In this document: in pieces, positions 34,503-44,800 of the stretch
Layout of the letters: each line of letters opens with the position of its first letter
Position numbering within the stretch: position 1 is the stretch's first letter
Source: Gammaproteobacteria bacterium
Lineage (GTDB): Bacteria; Pseudomonadota; Gammaproteobacteria; Pseudomonadales; UBA5518
Assembly: GCA_016705365.1 (NCBI GenBank)
Contig: JADIYI010000008.1
Span: 1,922,001-1,986,000, forward strand
DNA: 64,000 nt
Reading direction: 5' to 3'
Program-made: the position numbers and the translations under genes
The notes under the pieces: generated by a model
The model's database searches: none
Told to the model about the DNA's origin: nothing
Seen by the model: the letters and a program-made list of their open reading frames with translations, nothing else

Positions 34503-35732
34503 ATGCCATCCATCGACGCCAGCGATATCTTTAGCCCCTCCGCGATGGAGGACCCATACCCGCTTTATGCGCGCATGCGTGCCCTGGGGCCGGTTTGCGG
34601 CCTCGACGGAACGCGCGCGTTCTTTGTCGCTCGCCATGCCGCGATCGAGGAGGCCGTACGCCGGCCCGAGGATTTCTCCTCCAGGCTGAGCGGGGTGCTG
34701 GTTTGCGGTGATGACGGGAGCCCGCGGATCTTCGATCTGGGCGCAAGCGGGATCGCGAGCGATGTGATCGCCACCGCCGATGCGCCCGATCATGCCGTGC
34801 AGCGGCGCCTGTTGATGCCGCCGCTGAAGGCCACGCGGATTGCCGCGATGGAGGAGGGCATCCGGGGCTTTGCGAGCGAACGCGTCGCGCAGCTGCTGCG
34901 TGCAGGCGGTGGCGACTGGTGCGATACGGTTGCCGAGGCGCTGCCGGCCTACGTGGTGATGAATCTTCTCGGCCTCGACGACGGGGCGCTGGATGCCGTG
35001 CGACGCTGGGCGATGATGGGCGGAGATCTGCTCGGCGGGCGGGTCAACGCTGCGCAGATGGACACGCTGCTGCAGGAAACCACCGCGATGGGCGCGTTTC
35101 TTGGCGCGCACTTCGGGCGCCGGCTGGCCGTTCCGGCGGCGCGGCGCGGCACCACGCTGACCGATACCCTGGCAGGTGGTGTGGAGGCGTGCCTGATAAG
35201 CCCGGAACAGGCCATCGGCATACTGATGATCCTGTTTGGCGCGGCGGGCGAATCAACCGCGAGCCTGCTCGGTTGCGCGGTGAGCCTGATGCTGCGTACG
35301 CCGGGTCTGCAGGACAGACTGCGCGCGGAACCGCGGCTGATCGATGCCTTTGTCGAGGAAGCCGTGCGCCTCGAGACCCCGTTCAAATTCCACTACCGCA
35401 TCGTGACGCGCGAGACCGGATTGTGTGGCACGGCGTTGCGCGCAGGCGACCGGCTGCTGCTCGGCTGGGCCTCGGCGAACCGCGATGCCGAGACCTGGGA
35501 GTCGGCGGATACGCTGCGACTCGATCGGGCGCACGGACAGCGTCATCTCGGTTTCGGTCATGGCATTCACTTCTGCATCGGTGCGCCGATCGCGCGCCTC
35601 GAGGCGCGCGTGGCGCTCGAGGAACTGCTGCGACAGACCAGGTGCATTGCGCTCGAACCGGAGCGCCCCGCCAGGCACGTGCCCAGCATTTTCATCCGCC
35701 GCCTCGAGCATCTGCAGTTGCGCCTGAGCTGA
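34503..35732 (+). CDS. Cytochrome P450
   Basis: A 409-residue soluble P450. The I-helix LFGAAGESTASLL has the acid-alcohol motif (AGEST), the K-helix EEAVR the ExxR pair and FGHGIHFCIGAPIARLEA the heme Cys loop. It is divergent from acxABC (121 bases apart) and convergent with the CoA-transferase. A role in making a hydroxylated acid or ether fragment that feeds acetone is possible but not shown. Redox partners are absent from the window. ATG 34503 begins the conserved start; 34431 is an alternative. Confidence 0.92.
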   Translation: MPSIDASDIFSPSAMEDPYPLYARMRALGPVCGLDGTRAFFVARHAAIEEAVRRPEDFSSRLSGVLVCGDDGSPRIFDLGASGIASDVIATADAPDHAVQRRLLMPPLKATRIAAMEEGIRGFASERVAQLLRAGGGDWCDTVAEALPAYVVMNLLGLDDGALDAVRRWAMMGGDLLGGRVNAAQMDTLLQETTAMGAFLGAHFGRRLAVPAARRGTTLTDTLAGGVEACLISPEQAIGILMILFGAAGESTASLLGCAVSLMLRTPGLQDRLRAEPRLIDAFVEEAVRLETPFKFHYRIVTRETGLCGTALRAGDRLLLGWASANRDAETWESADTLRLDRAHGQRHLGFGHGIHFCIGAPIARLEARVALEELLRQTRCIALEPERPARHVPSIFIRRLEHLQLRLS

Positions 35733-35798
35733 GCGAGGGGGCTTGGCCAGACCTCGACGGCAGGATGTCGCCCCATTGGCAGTTGCGGGAAAGGCGGC

Positions 35799-37016
35799 TT
35801 AGATCACCTCGAGGCGGCGCAGGTCGGCGATCCGCTCCCAGTCGTAACCGAGCATGTCCAGCAGGATCTCTTCCGTGTGTTGGCCAAATTCGGGTGCCGC
35901 ATTGCGAATCGAGCACGGCGTCTCGCTGAAACCCACCGGGAAACCGGCCATCCGGGTCGATCCGAACTGCGGGTGTTCGAAATTGACCACGTAGTCGTTG
36001 ACGCGCATTTGGGGGTCGTCCGGCAGGTCGTCCACGCTGTTGACGGGCGAGATGATGAAATCGGGGCTCGCCTCGCGCAGGATCGCGAGCCACTCGGGTG
36101 ACGGGCGGCCCGCGAACACCTCGTCGAGAATCGCCACCGCGGCCCGTGCCTGGGACGGATTGTTCCACGACATTTCGCGAAACCGCGGGTCCTCCAGCAG
36201 TTGCGCCTGGCCGATGGCGCGGCAGAACGCGGGCCAGTGCCGCCCTGCCTGGGCCATGCCGAGCGCGATCCAGCGCTCATCGGCACAGCGGTAATGGTTC
36301 CACAGGGGGTTGCCGCTGTCGCTGCGGGCCACGCGCGGAAACGCCGCCCCCATCATCAGCCTGGACGACAGATTGAGGCCCTGCAGCGCAGCCATCGATC
36401 CCAACTGGGAGACATCGACCTGCTGGCCCACCCCGTGGCGCTCGCGCGCGACCAGCGCCGCCAGCACGCCGTAGGCGAGCATGAACCCGCTCATCTGATC
36501 CGCTATCCCGCCCGCGATCTGCTGCGGTGGCTGTCCGGATTCGCCGACGGCCATCATGAGGCCCGAGCGCGCGATCCCCATCTGGTCCATGGCGGGATGC
36601 GTGGCCTCGGGCCCCCTGGGTCCGAAACCGGTGGCATGGGCGTAGATGAGCCGCGGGTTGTGGCGGCGCAACGTGGCGTAATCCAGCCCGAGCCGTTCGG
36701 CCACGCCGACGCGGAAATTCTGCGCGAACACATCCGCATGCCGTACCAGGTCGTGGACGATCTCGCGCGCTTCCGACTTTTTCAGATCGAGCGCAAGACT
36801 CTTCTTGTTGCGGTTGTTGGCCTCGAAGTAGAAGTTGGGTCGACCGGCGAGATCCATTCCCGAAAGCCGCATCAAGCCGCGCCCGGGATCGCCGCCATCG
36901 CGTGCCTCGAGCTTGATCACCTCGGCGCCCAGGTCGCCCAGCATCGCGGTTCCTATCGGTCCCTGCTGCCAGATGGTCCAGTCGATGACGCGAATGTCTT
37001 CCAGTGCCATGGCCAT
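35799..37016 (-). CDS. CoA-transferase family III (CaiB/BaiF/Frc-like)
   Basis: A 405-residue family III CoA-transferase, which moves CoA between carboxylic acids through a Glu/Asp thioester. Homologous features are IRVIDWTIWQQGPIGTAMLGDLGAEVIKLE, LALDLKKSEAREIVHDLV and GFGPRGPEATHPAMDQ, in which the Asp is the likely acyl acceptor. It follows the ThDP enzyme by 39 bases on the same strand and so should act with it, making the acyl-CoA that the next enzyme cleaves. Acyl specificity cannot be read off. Confidence 0.9.
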   Translation of the reverse strand: MAMALEDIRVIDWTIWQQGPIGTAMLGDLGAEVIKLEARDGGDPGRGLMRLSGMDLAGRPNFYFEANNRNKKSLALDLKKSEAREIVHDLVRHADVFAQNFRVGVAERLGLDYATLRRHNPRLIYAHATGFGPRGPEATHPAMDQMGIARSGLMMAVGESGQPPQQIAGGIADQMSGFMLAYGVLAALVARERHGVGQQVDVSQLGSMAALQGLNLSSRLMMGAAFPRVARSDSGNPLWNHYRCADERWIALGMAQAGRHWPAFCRAIGQAQLLEDPRFREMSWNNPSQARAAVAILDEVFAGRPSPEWLAILREASPDFIISPVNSVDDLPDDPQMRVNDYVVNFEHPQFGSTRMAGFPVGFSETPCSIRNAAPEFGQHTEEILLDMLGYDWERIADLRRLEVI

Positions 37017-37055
37017 GATGGTTTCCTTGCAACAGCCGAGGGATCCACGGGTGAT

Positions 37056-38702
37056 TCAGTTCAGGAAGTAGGCTCCCTTGACGCGCGCCGACTTCGGATC
37101 AACCCGCACGTTGACCACCGATACGCAGTCCGCGGCGAGCGCGCGCTGGAGCGCCGGACGCAGATCCCCGGGCTGCTCGACATACTCGGCGTGTCCGCCA
37201 ACCATCTCGGCGAGTTTCTCGTAACGCGCGGGCAGGAAACGCGCGATGGGCGGCGAGTCGGCCGGAAACATGTGATCCTGCAGCAGGTGCCCGGCGATGC
37301 CGTCGTTGTTCGCCACGATCAGCACCACGTTCGCGCCGATGCGCGCGGCGGTCTCCACATCCATCATCGCGGCGCCGAAGGCGTAGTCGCCGAGGATTGC
37401 GACCGAAGGCGCGTGCGGGCGTGCGAGCTTTGCGCCGATCGCGTAAGGCAGGCCGGTGCCGATGCAGCCCGTGGTTCCGGCATTGAGCACGGAACGTGCG
37501 TGGTAACCCGGCATCAGCATGCGGGCTACACCCATGATGATCTCCCCGTCGAAGGCCAGCGTGGCATCGCGGGGCAGCACTTCACGCACTTCGCTCACGA
37601 GGCGGTAGGGATGGATCGGAACGGCGGCGCTTTCGTTGACGCTGCGCAGTTCCTCTTCGCTCGCCGCGCATGTCGCGCGCAGTCCCTCGAGCCAGCCGCT
37701 GCGGGCACAGGCCAAGGCCCGGCCCTGCAACTCGTCCGCGAGTTGCCCGCAGGCCGCAGCCGCGTCGGCCACGATGCCGGTCTCGAGCTCGGCTGCGCTG
37801 TACATCTCCTCGGCCGCGACGTCGATCTGTGCGATCCGCACGCCCGGCCGCAGTTGCGGCGCCTGCCCCATGCCGAACATCCAGTTGAAGCGTCCGCCGA
37901 CCATCAGGATGGCGTCCGCCTCGCGCAGCGCCGCCGATCGCGCCGCGTTCGAGAAATTGGGGTGATCGTCGGGAATCACGCCACGGGCCATGGGCGAGGC
38001 CACGTAGGGCAGGCCCAGGTCCGCCAGCCGTGCGAGCGCGGCGCCGGCGTCCGCCCAGGCCGCTCCCTTGCCGATGATCACGAGCGGGCGCTCGGCGTGT
38101 GCCAGCATCGCGGCCACGTGCTCGATGGCTGCCGGATCGGCGTGCGGGCGCGCCACGTCGGGTGCGGATGTGCGCAGCCGCAGGTTCGCTTGCGCGATGC
38201 GGCTCGAAACGACCTGTTCCGGGAAGTCCAGATACACCGCGCCGGGTCGGCCGGCGACGGCCTTGCCCAACGCCAGGTGCAGCAACTCCGGAATCCGTTC
38301 GGGGCTGCCGATGCGCTGCGTCCATTTGCATCCGGGCATCGCGAACGCCATCTGGTCGGCTTCCTGGAAGCCGCCGATGCCGCGGTGCGCATCGCTTGCC
38401 GAGCCGCCGAGAACCACCAGCGGCATCGCGCTCGCGGTCGCGACATACATCGGCGTCACGGCGTTGGTCATGCCGGGGCCGGATCCGACCACCACCACGC
38501 CGGGCTTGCGATTCACGTAGCCCCACGCGCTGGCCATGAACGCAGCGTTCTCCTCGTGGTGACAGCCGACCACGCGCAGGCCTTCCGCCTGTGCTCCCGC
38601 AAGCACGCCGATCATGGGTCCCGCAACCACGCCGAACACGGTGTCGATGCCGGAGGCGCGAAGCTGCCGCGCCGTGATCCTGCCGCCATCGATGTCCGTC
38701 AT
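37056..38702 (-). CDS. ThDP enzyme: 2-hydroxyacyl-CoA lyase/oxalyl-CoA decarboxylase-like
   Basis: A 548-residue thiamine-diphosphate enzyme. Glu50 in GCHHEENAAF is the catalytic ThDP glutamate; GDYAFGAAMMDVETAA with a later NN is the cofactor motif. LVIIGKGAAWADAGAALARL, then SPMARGVIPDDHPNFSNAARS matches HACL1 and OXC best. I chose ATG 38702, after which homology starts. Oxalate use (Frc plus OXC) is the simple alternative, but acetone carboxylase next door makes cleavage of a branched 2-hydroxyacyl-CoA, such as 2-hydroxyisobutyryl-CoA to acetone and formyl-CoA, attractive. Substrate is not proven. Confidence 0.88.
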   Translation of the reverse strand: MTDIDGGRITARQLRASGIDTVFGVVAGPMIGVLAGAQAEGLRVVGCHHEENAAFMASAWGYVNRKPGVVVVGSGPGMTNAVTPMYVATASAMPLVVLGGSASDAHRGIGGFQEADQMAFAMPGCKWTQRIGSPERIPELLHLALGKAVAGRPGAVYLDFPEQVVSSRIAQANLRLRTSAPDVARPHADPAAIEHVAAMLAHAERPLVIIGKGAAWADAGAALARLADLGLPYVASPMARGVIPDDHPNFSNAARSAALREADAILMVGGRFNWMFGMGQAPQLRPGVRIAQIDVAAEEMYSAAELETGIVADAAAACGQLADELQGRALACARSGWLEGLRATCAASEEELRSVNESAAVPIHPYRLVSEVREVLPRDATLAFDGEIIMGVARMLMPGYHARSVLNAGTTGCIGTGLPYAIGAKLARPHAPSVAILGDYAFGAAMMDVETAARIGANVVLIVANNDGIAGHLLQDHMFPADSPPIARFLPARYEKLAEMVGGHAEYVEQPGDLRPALQRALAADCVSVVNVRVDPKSARVKGAYFLN

Positions 38703-38897
38703 GCGGTGTGATCTCCCTGAACCGACGCCATCGAGCCGGCAGCCGCCGCACTGGCGGATACGCGCGCATTCGATCTGCTGGATGCCTTGTTGCCGGCTCG
38801 ACTCTGCACGCAATCGGGCTGCGGCAGGATGATATGAATCATGTTCCCGGGAAAAATCGCCCGCCCGGGGAAAACGCTTGCGGCGGTGCGCTGCCGG

Positions 38898-39596
38898 TTA
38901 TTTGTTCGGTCGCGTGTCGTGGAAGGTGCCGAATACAAAGTCCCAGAGTGGCGAGCTGAGCCCGAAGTTCACCACCGCGCAGCGGTAATGATGGTGCAGA
39001 TGAAAGCGTCGCATGAACTTTCTGGCACCCGACTTGGGGCGACCATGGTGGGCGTAGTAGTGCATCCAGTCGTAGCACAGATAACCGAAAAATGTCCCAG
39101 CCAGGAGCGGCGGCCAGTGGTCTGGAAAACACAGCCATATCGCCACTGCCAGCGATATGCCCACCGGGACTGCCAGAACCGGTGGTGCGACCAGGCGTCG
39201 CGGGTCTTCGGGGAATTCATGGTGGTAACCATGGATCGTGAACTGGATGGACCGAAGCAGGGGATGCGCCGACGGCTTGATATGAAAAATCCAGCGGTGC
39301 AACCAGTACTCGACCAGTGTCCAGCCAATTGCACCGGCAAGGAACAGCAGGGATATTTCCTGCGCCGACCGGTCCTCGGTGACGATGGATCGATACAGCA
39401 TCAGGCCTATGAGTGGCAGTGACCAGAGGCCAGGCAGGGTCCAGTGTGCCGTGGTCAGGTATTTCTCCATCAGGGGATTGCTCATCACCTGGATACCATG
39501 ATGGAAGGCACTGTTTTCCTTCGACGGCTTGTCGTGGATTCCCCGCCACGAGTTCAGCGCCGTCTTCCAGTTTGCGGTGGTTTCAAACACGGACAA
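38898..39596 (-). CDS. Fatty acid 2-hydroxylase/sterol desaturase family protein
   Basis: A 232-residue membrane di-iron enzyme. Histidine boxes: HRWIFH, HGYHHEFP, HYYAHH and HLHHHY, the FA2H/Scs7 pattern. Two to four membrane helices lie between them (LWSLPLIGLMLY, ISLLFLAGAIGWTL). It should hydroxylate the alpha carbon of a fatty acyl chain in a lipid. It starts 59 bases after the glycosyltransferase stop on the same strand. A decayed copy of this gene and the transferase exists at 19140-19362. Confidence 0.92.
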   Translation of the reverse strand: MSVFETTANWKTALNSWRGIHDKPSKENSAFHHGIQVMSNPLMEKYLTTAHWTLPGLWSLPLIGLMLYRSIVTEDRSAQEISLLFLAGAIGWTLVEYWLHRWIFHIKPSAHPLLRSIQFTIHGYHHEFPEDPRRLVAPPVLAVPVGISLAVAIWLCFPDHWPPLLAGTFFGYLCYDWMHYYAHHGRPKSGARKFMRRFHLHHHYRCAVVNFGLSSPLWDFVFGTFHDTRPNK

Positions 39597-39655
39597 ATCA
39601 AACTACTCCTCTGTGCGAGCCTGGCCAAATCCCGTCGGTTTCCGCGCCGGCTGTT

Positions 39656-40612
39656 TCAAGCCGGCAGGGCAGCGACGACCTTGTCCAGTTGCGGCACCTT
39701 GCCGAGCACCTCCGCCGCATCCTTGCGCACATGATCGAGCAGCATTTCGTTGCGGATCATTTCCTGGGTGACCGTACCGTCTTTCACGCATTCCTTCAAC
39801 AGGGCGAAGAACAGGTTCTCCTGGTTCTTGTCGGGATGTTTGCGGTAATGCCCCAGGAAGGAGTAGTCGCCAAACAGTTTGCGCCGCAGGAACAGAGCCC
39901 AGCCAAGCGGCGGGAAGCGATCAAACTTGTCCGCGGGCACGAAATCGATGGGCAGCCCTGCCTTCCAGGGCTGGGTCCAGCGCAGGGTGGTATGCAGCAT
40001 GCGCGTTCTCCGGTTAAGCACATCCAGGTCGTTCCAGCAGTTCTCCAGCAGACCGATTGTGCTGCGGTCCTCGTACATCAGGGTGATCCACTTCTTGTAG
40101 TCGCGCTGGTCAGTGAACAACTCATTGAACTGCTCCTCGGCCCGCCAGTGTTTCAGCTTGGCGCAATCGAGCAGCATGACACTGCTGGCCAGGGGGCCGT
40201 TGATATCCGGGTTGGTCTTGCTGCGTGGCCGGCACATGATTGCCTTGCCCTGCATGTCACGGGTCAGCAGATCCCATACATCGCCGACCGCGAACACATC
40301 GGGATCGATGACCACGGCCCGGCCCCGGTAGCCCATGAGCTCCGGCGGCATGAATCGCAGGGGGGTGAAGGACTGCAGGTCGTTCATGCGCCAGGTGCGC
40401 TTGACCCCGTTACGAAGAAACAACTCGCCTTCGCGGTCGCTCAGAAACGAGTGGTCCCTGGTGTCGATGAAGCGGACATCGAACTTGTCGTTGTTCTTGG
40501 AAAAGTAGCGCAGCGATTTTTCACCCACATGGGCGCCCAGAATCTGCTTGTGGTTCACGTGGATGAATACGCAGGGCTTTGGATCCTTGCCTGGGGTAGC
40601 ATTCTTGCTCAT
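39656..40612 (-). CDS. GT8-like glycosyltransferase
   Basis: A 318-residue protein with a GT-A fold signature. VVIDPDVFAVGDVWDLL (DPD at 103-105) is the DxD nucleotide-sugar metal motif with the downstream D/W of GT8; SFTPLRFMPPEL precedes it. It lacks a signal peptide. I chose ATG 40612, since the frame to 41155 lies in the neighbouring gene's shadow. It is cotranscribed with the fatty acid hydroxylase, so a glycosylated hydroxy-fatty-acid lipid is a reasonable guess. The donor and acceptor are unknown. Confidence 0.78.
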   Translation of the reverse strand: MSKNATPGKDPKPCVFIHVNHKQILGAHVGEKSLRYFSKNNDKFDVRFIDTRDHSFLSDREGELFLRNGVKRTWRMNDLQSFTPLRFMPPELMGYRGRAVVIDPDVFAVGDVWDLLTRDMQGKAIMCRPRSKTNPDINGPLASSVMLLDCAKLKHWRAEEQFNELFTDQRDYKKWITLMYEDRSTIGLLENCWNDLDVLNRRTRMLHTTLRWTQPWKAGLPIDFVPADKFDRFPPLGWALFLRRKLFGDYSFLGHYRKHPDKNQENLFFALLKECVKDGTVTQEMIRNEMLLDHVRKDAAEVLGKVPQLDKVVAALPA

Positions 40613-40838
40613 GTAAAGTCTCCCGAAAGAGTTGAGTTGTCCGGTAAGGGGGATTGCAGTGACGGGGTGGAAAGTTAACGTCAATTCGCCGGCTCCACAT
40701 CCGTTGTTTGACGGATGGGGCAGTGGTATTAATTTCAACCGCGGAAAGCTGCCGGCACCGCACCACGGGTCGCGGGGATCGCCGGAAACCGCCTGATCTA
40801 TACTGCTTGGCATTGTCCGCGGAGTTCGCGCTGATCTC

Positions 40839-41834
40839 ATGAAGATTTGTATTGTCGGTTGTGGTGCGATCGGTGGCCTGCTGGCTGGGTACCTGGCGAA
40901 AACGGCTGCTGAAATCACCGTGGTGGAACGTGGCGAACAGTTGCTGGCGTTGCGCGAGCGCGGACTTTTGCTGCATGAGGCCACCGGGAATTGCTCGCGG
41001 ATCGACACGCTGACGGTGCTCGACAGCCTGCGCGACTGCGGCACCTTCGACGTGGTCTTCCTGGCCGTGAAAGCGCACGAGATCGAGCCGCTCGCCGCCG
41101 AACTGGCGCGCGTTGTCGCCGGGCATACCACCCTCGTCACGCTGCAGAACGGCATCCCCTGGTGGTACTTCCAGCGTCATGGCGGAAGTTTCGAGGGCAC
41201 CGTGCTGCGTTCGGTCGATCCGGGTGGGCGCCTGAGCACACGGTTCGATCCGGCACGCATCCTTGGCTGCGTGGCCTATCCGGCGGCGCAGGTCATCGAG
41301 CCGGGGGTGATTCGCCATATCGAAGGCATTCGCTTTCCGCTCGGAGAACTGGACGGGACGGTCACGCCGCGAGCGCTGCGGATTTCCGCGCTGCTGGGCG
41401 ATGCGGGCCTGAAATCACCCGTGCTCGAGGACATTCGCGGCGAGATCTGGTTGAAGACCTGGGGGAATCTCGCCTTCAACCCGGTCAGCGCGCTCACCCA
41501 TGCGACGATGGCCGAGATCGCGATCCATCCGCACAGCCGCGCATACGTGGTGCAACTCATGAGCGAGGCCCGCGCGGTGGCCGCGCGGCTGGGCGTCGAA
41601 TTCCGGGTGCCGCTGGAGCGTCGTCTGCAGGGCGCGGAACAGGTGGGCGGGCACAAGACCTCGATGCTGCAGGATGTGCTGGCGCAACGTCCGCTGGAAC
41701 TCGATGCGATTCTCGGCGCCGTGATCGAGATCGCGGCACTGGTGGATGTCGCGGTTCCCGCATTGCAGGGCCTGTATGCGCTGTGCAGCCTGCGCAACGA
41801 CATCAATCTCGGACATCGCATCGCCCATGACTAG
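40839..41834 (+). CDS. 2-dehydropantoate 2-reductase (PanE/ApbA) family protein
   Basis: A 331-residue NADP-dependent 2-oxo acid reductase. GCGAIGGLLAGYLA is the Rossmann loop, LAVKAHEIEPLA and TLQNGIPW mark the family, and KTWGNLAFNPVSALT carries the catalytic Lys and Asn. Its stop overlaps the NRPS start by eight bases (ATGACTAG), so the two are coupled; it may reduce a keto acid for, or from, the NRPS product. A plain pantothenate role is less likely in this setting. Confidence 0.9.
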   Translation: MKICIVGCGAIGGLLAGYLAKTAAEITVVERGEQLLALRERGLLLHEATGNCSRIDTLTVLDSLRDCGTFDVVFLAVKAHEIEPLAAELARVVAGHTTLVTLQNGIPWWYFQRHGGSFEGTVLRSVDPGGRLSTRFDPARILGCVAYPAAQVIEPGVIRHIEGIRFPLGELDGTVTPRALRISALLGDAGLKSPVLEDIRGEIWLKTWGNLAFNPVSALTHATMAEIAIHPHSRAYVVQLMSEARAVAARLGVEFRVPLERRLQGAEQVGGHKTSMLQDVLAQRPLELDAILGAVIEIAALVDVAVPALQGLYALCSLRNDINLGHRIAHD

Positions 41835-44800
41835 CGCCAATCCGCTCGCCGGCGTGGCGCTCACGCCCGCGCAGACCCTGATGTGGATCGAAGGGCGGCT
41901 GCATCCCGAGGTCCCCGTCAACAACATGGTCACGCGCCTGGACATCAGGCAGCGGCTCGATGTCGGAGCCTTCAAACAAGCATTCGCGAGGCTTGTGGAC
42001 GCGCATGACGCCATGCGCATGGTGGTGTCGAACAGTAGCGGAAATTTCGTTGCCACGATCGCCGGGGGGGCGCAGCCGGAGCTGCCGTTTGTCGATTTTT
42101 CGGGTGATGCGGCGGAGCAGGATTTCGCCGCCTGGATACAGCGCAAATGCCGCCAGGTATTCGGGCTCGATGAACAATTGCATGAAGCGGCGCTTGTCAG
42201 GCTGGACGAGCAACATTTCGTGTTTTTCCTGAACCAGCACCACTGCATGACCGATGGTCGCAGCTGCCAGGTCATGATTGCCGATCTCGACCGCTTCTAT
42301 CGTGAAGCCACGGGCAGTGGCGGTGGCGACGAGTCGGGCCAGGCCGCGCCGCATCGCTCATTTGGCGAGTACCTGGTCTTGCGCGCGGACTACCTGCGCT
42401 CGGAACAGGCGCGCGCCAGTGAAGCCTACTGGAACGCACGCTTCGAAAGGGCGCCGGAACCGGTCAGATTCTACGGTCATGGCAGTGACAGGAAGAGAGC
42501 TTCAATGCGCCGGCACACCCGCGTGCTGCCGCTGGAGCTGAGTCAGAAGATCCTCAACGTGAAGCGGGACACACCGCCCTCCATTGTTTTTGCCACGGCA
42601 CTGTTTGCGTTCCTGAAGCGGGTCACCGGCAACAGCGATCTGTGCATCGGCGTGCCGCTGCTCAATCGCACTCCGGAGTTTGCCGACACCCTCGGCATGT
42701 TCATGGAGATCAGCCGCAACCGGCTGAACGTCGGCAGCGAGGACAATCTTTCCGCCCTGCTCGGGAAGATTCGCGCCGAGGCGAACGACATAAAGCCCCA
42801 TCGCTCGCATACGGTCACGTCCCGCAACGGCCGTTTCGAATGCATGCTGAATTACCGGGTGCCGTCCGACACCCGCTTTGGCGGAGCAGCCGCCAGCCTG
42901 CAGCGGATTGCCGCGATCGCTCTGCTGGATTCCGTGCCCGGCGAGGAGAGCAGTGCGGCGGGCGATTGGGCCGGGCGTACCAGCCTGGATGTCGATATCA
43001 CCCACACGCCGGCCAGCGGCGAGTTCTGTCTGGCCATGGATTTCAACATCGGGGTGTGGCCCGACGCCGCTGCGCGCGAGCGCAGCCTGGATCATTTCAT
43101 CCGCTTGCTGGAGCATTTCTTCGACAACCGCACCGTGCTCGTCGACAGCCTCGAATTGCCTGGCGAAGCCGAGCTTCGCCTGCTTCGGTCGTGGAACGAC
43201 ACGGGACGGGTGTATCCGTCGCACACGGGCATCCAGCAATTGTTCGAGGCGCAGGTCGAACGCACTCCCGCTGCGATCGCGCTGGAATTTTGCGATCAAC
43301 GCCTCAGCTATCGCGAGCTCGACTGCCGCGCCAACCGCCTGGCGCATGCACTGGTCCGCCACGGCGTGCAGCCCGATCAGCCGGTCGGCGTGTGCCTGAA
43401 CCGTTCGCCGGAACTCGTGGTTGCATTGTTGGCCGTTCTCAAGGCGGGTGCGGGCTATGTGCCGCTGGATCCTGCTCTTCCGCGGCAGCGGCACGATCTC
43501 ATCGTGGAGGAAGCGGGACTCGAACTGATCATTACCGAGCGGACGTTGCCCGAACTGCTTCGCGCTGGCGACTTCACCGACAGCAATCCGCGATTGGCGC
43601 TGGCATCGTCGCGGCTCGCGTACGTGATATTCACCTCGGGTTCGACCGGTCGGCCCAAGGGTGTGATGATCGAACATGCGGCTCTGGTGAATTTCATTCA
43701 CGCAGCCCAGCAGGTGCTGCAGTTGCGCGAGCATCACCGCCTGCTGTCGGTTACCACGGCATCCTTCGATATATTCGCGCTGGAGTTGTTTGCGCCGCTG
43801 GTTTGTGGCGCGCGCATGGTGCTGGCGAACGATGAAACGGTGGTGGATGGCCGGTTGCTGGCCCGGCAGATAAATGATCGCGGCGTGACCCATCTGCAGG
43901 CAACGCCGGCAACCTGGCATCTGCTGCTTGATGCCGGCTGGCAACCCGCGCAGGCGCTGGTCGGCGTGGTTGGTGGTGAGTTGCTGACCGGGAGCCTTGG
44001 CGAGCGCCTGGCGGCGCGTTGTGCGCTGTTCATGAACTGGTATGGTCCCACCGAAACGACGGTCTACGCGAGTCATGCGGTGGTGCGCGCGGGGCACTAT
44101 CGCGCGGGTGATATAGGACGGCCCCTGGCCAATTACCGGATCCACGTGCTGGATGCCTGGCTCAAGCCATTGCCGATCGGCGTTGCCGGCGAGATCTGTA
44201 TCGGCGGTGATTGCCTGGCGCGTGGTTATCTCGGGCGTGACGAACTGACGGCCGCCGCGTTTGTCGAGGCCGGCGAATTCGGCCGGCTTTATCGCAGCGG
44301 CGATCTCGGGCGCTGGACCAGCGAGGGTCATATCGAATACCTGGGCCGCAGCGATTTCCAGGTGAAGGTGCGCGGCTACCGCATCGAGCTCGGTGAAATC
44401 GAAGCGAGCCTGCTGAGCCACCCGCTGGTCGAGGAAGCCGTCGTGGCGGTCATCGGCGATGCGCAGAACAAGCAACTCGCAGCCTATGTGCGTCTGGCAC
44501 CGGACAGCGACCGGGCAGCACAGCCGGGCGCGCTGCTGCGCGAACATCTGAAACAATCGCTGCCGAAATACATGATTCCCGCGACGGTCAGCGTGCTCGA
44601 GCGGATGCCGTTGACACCGAGCGGGAAGGTCGATCGCAAGGCGCTGCCGGCGCCGTTTCCGGATGCCGGTTTGGCCGCGGAGTCCTGCGTGGCACCGCAA
44701 ACCCCGATGCAGGAAATAATCGCGGGCATCTGGGCCGAGGTGCTGGGACTGGAACGCGTTGGTATTCGCGATGACTTCTTCGACCTGGGCGGCCACTCGC

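Noticed and set aside
36201..38711. 836-codon plus-strand frame over the CoA-transferase and ThDP enzyme
   Set aside because: Antisense to two well-conserved genes; no motif recognised.
42502..44796. 764-codon minus-strand frame inside the NRPS
   Set aside because: The plus-strand frame matches NRPS motifs throughout, so this one is antisense shadow.
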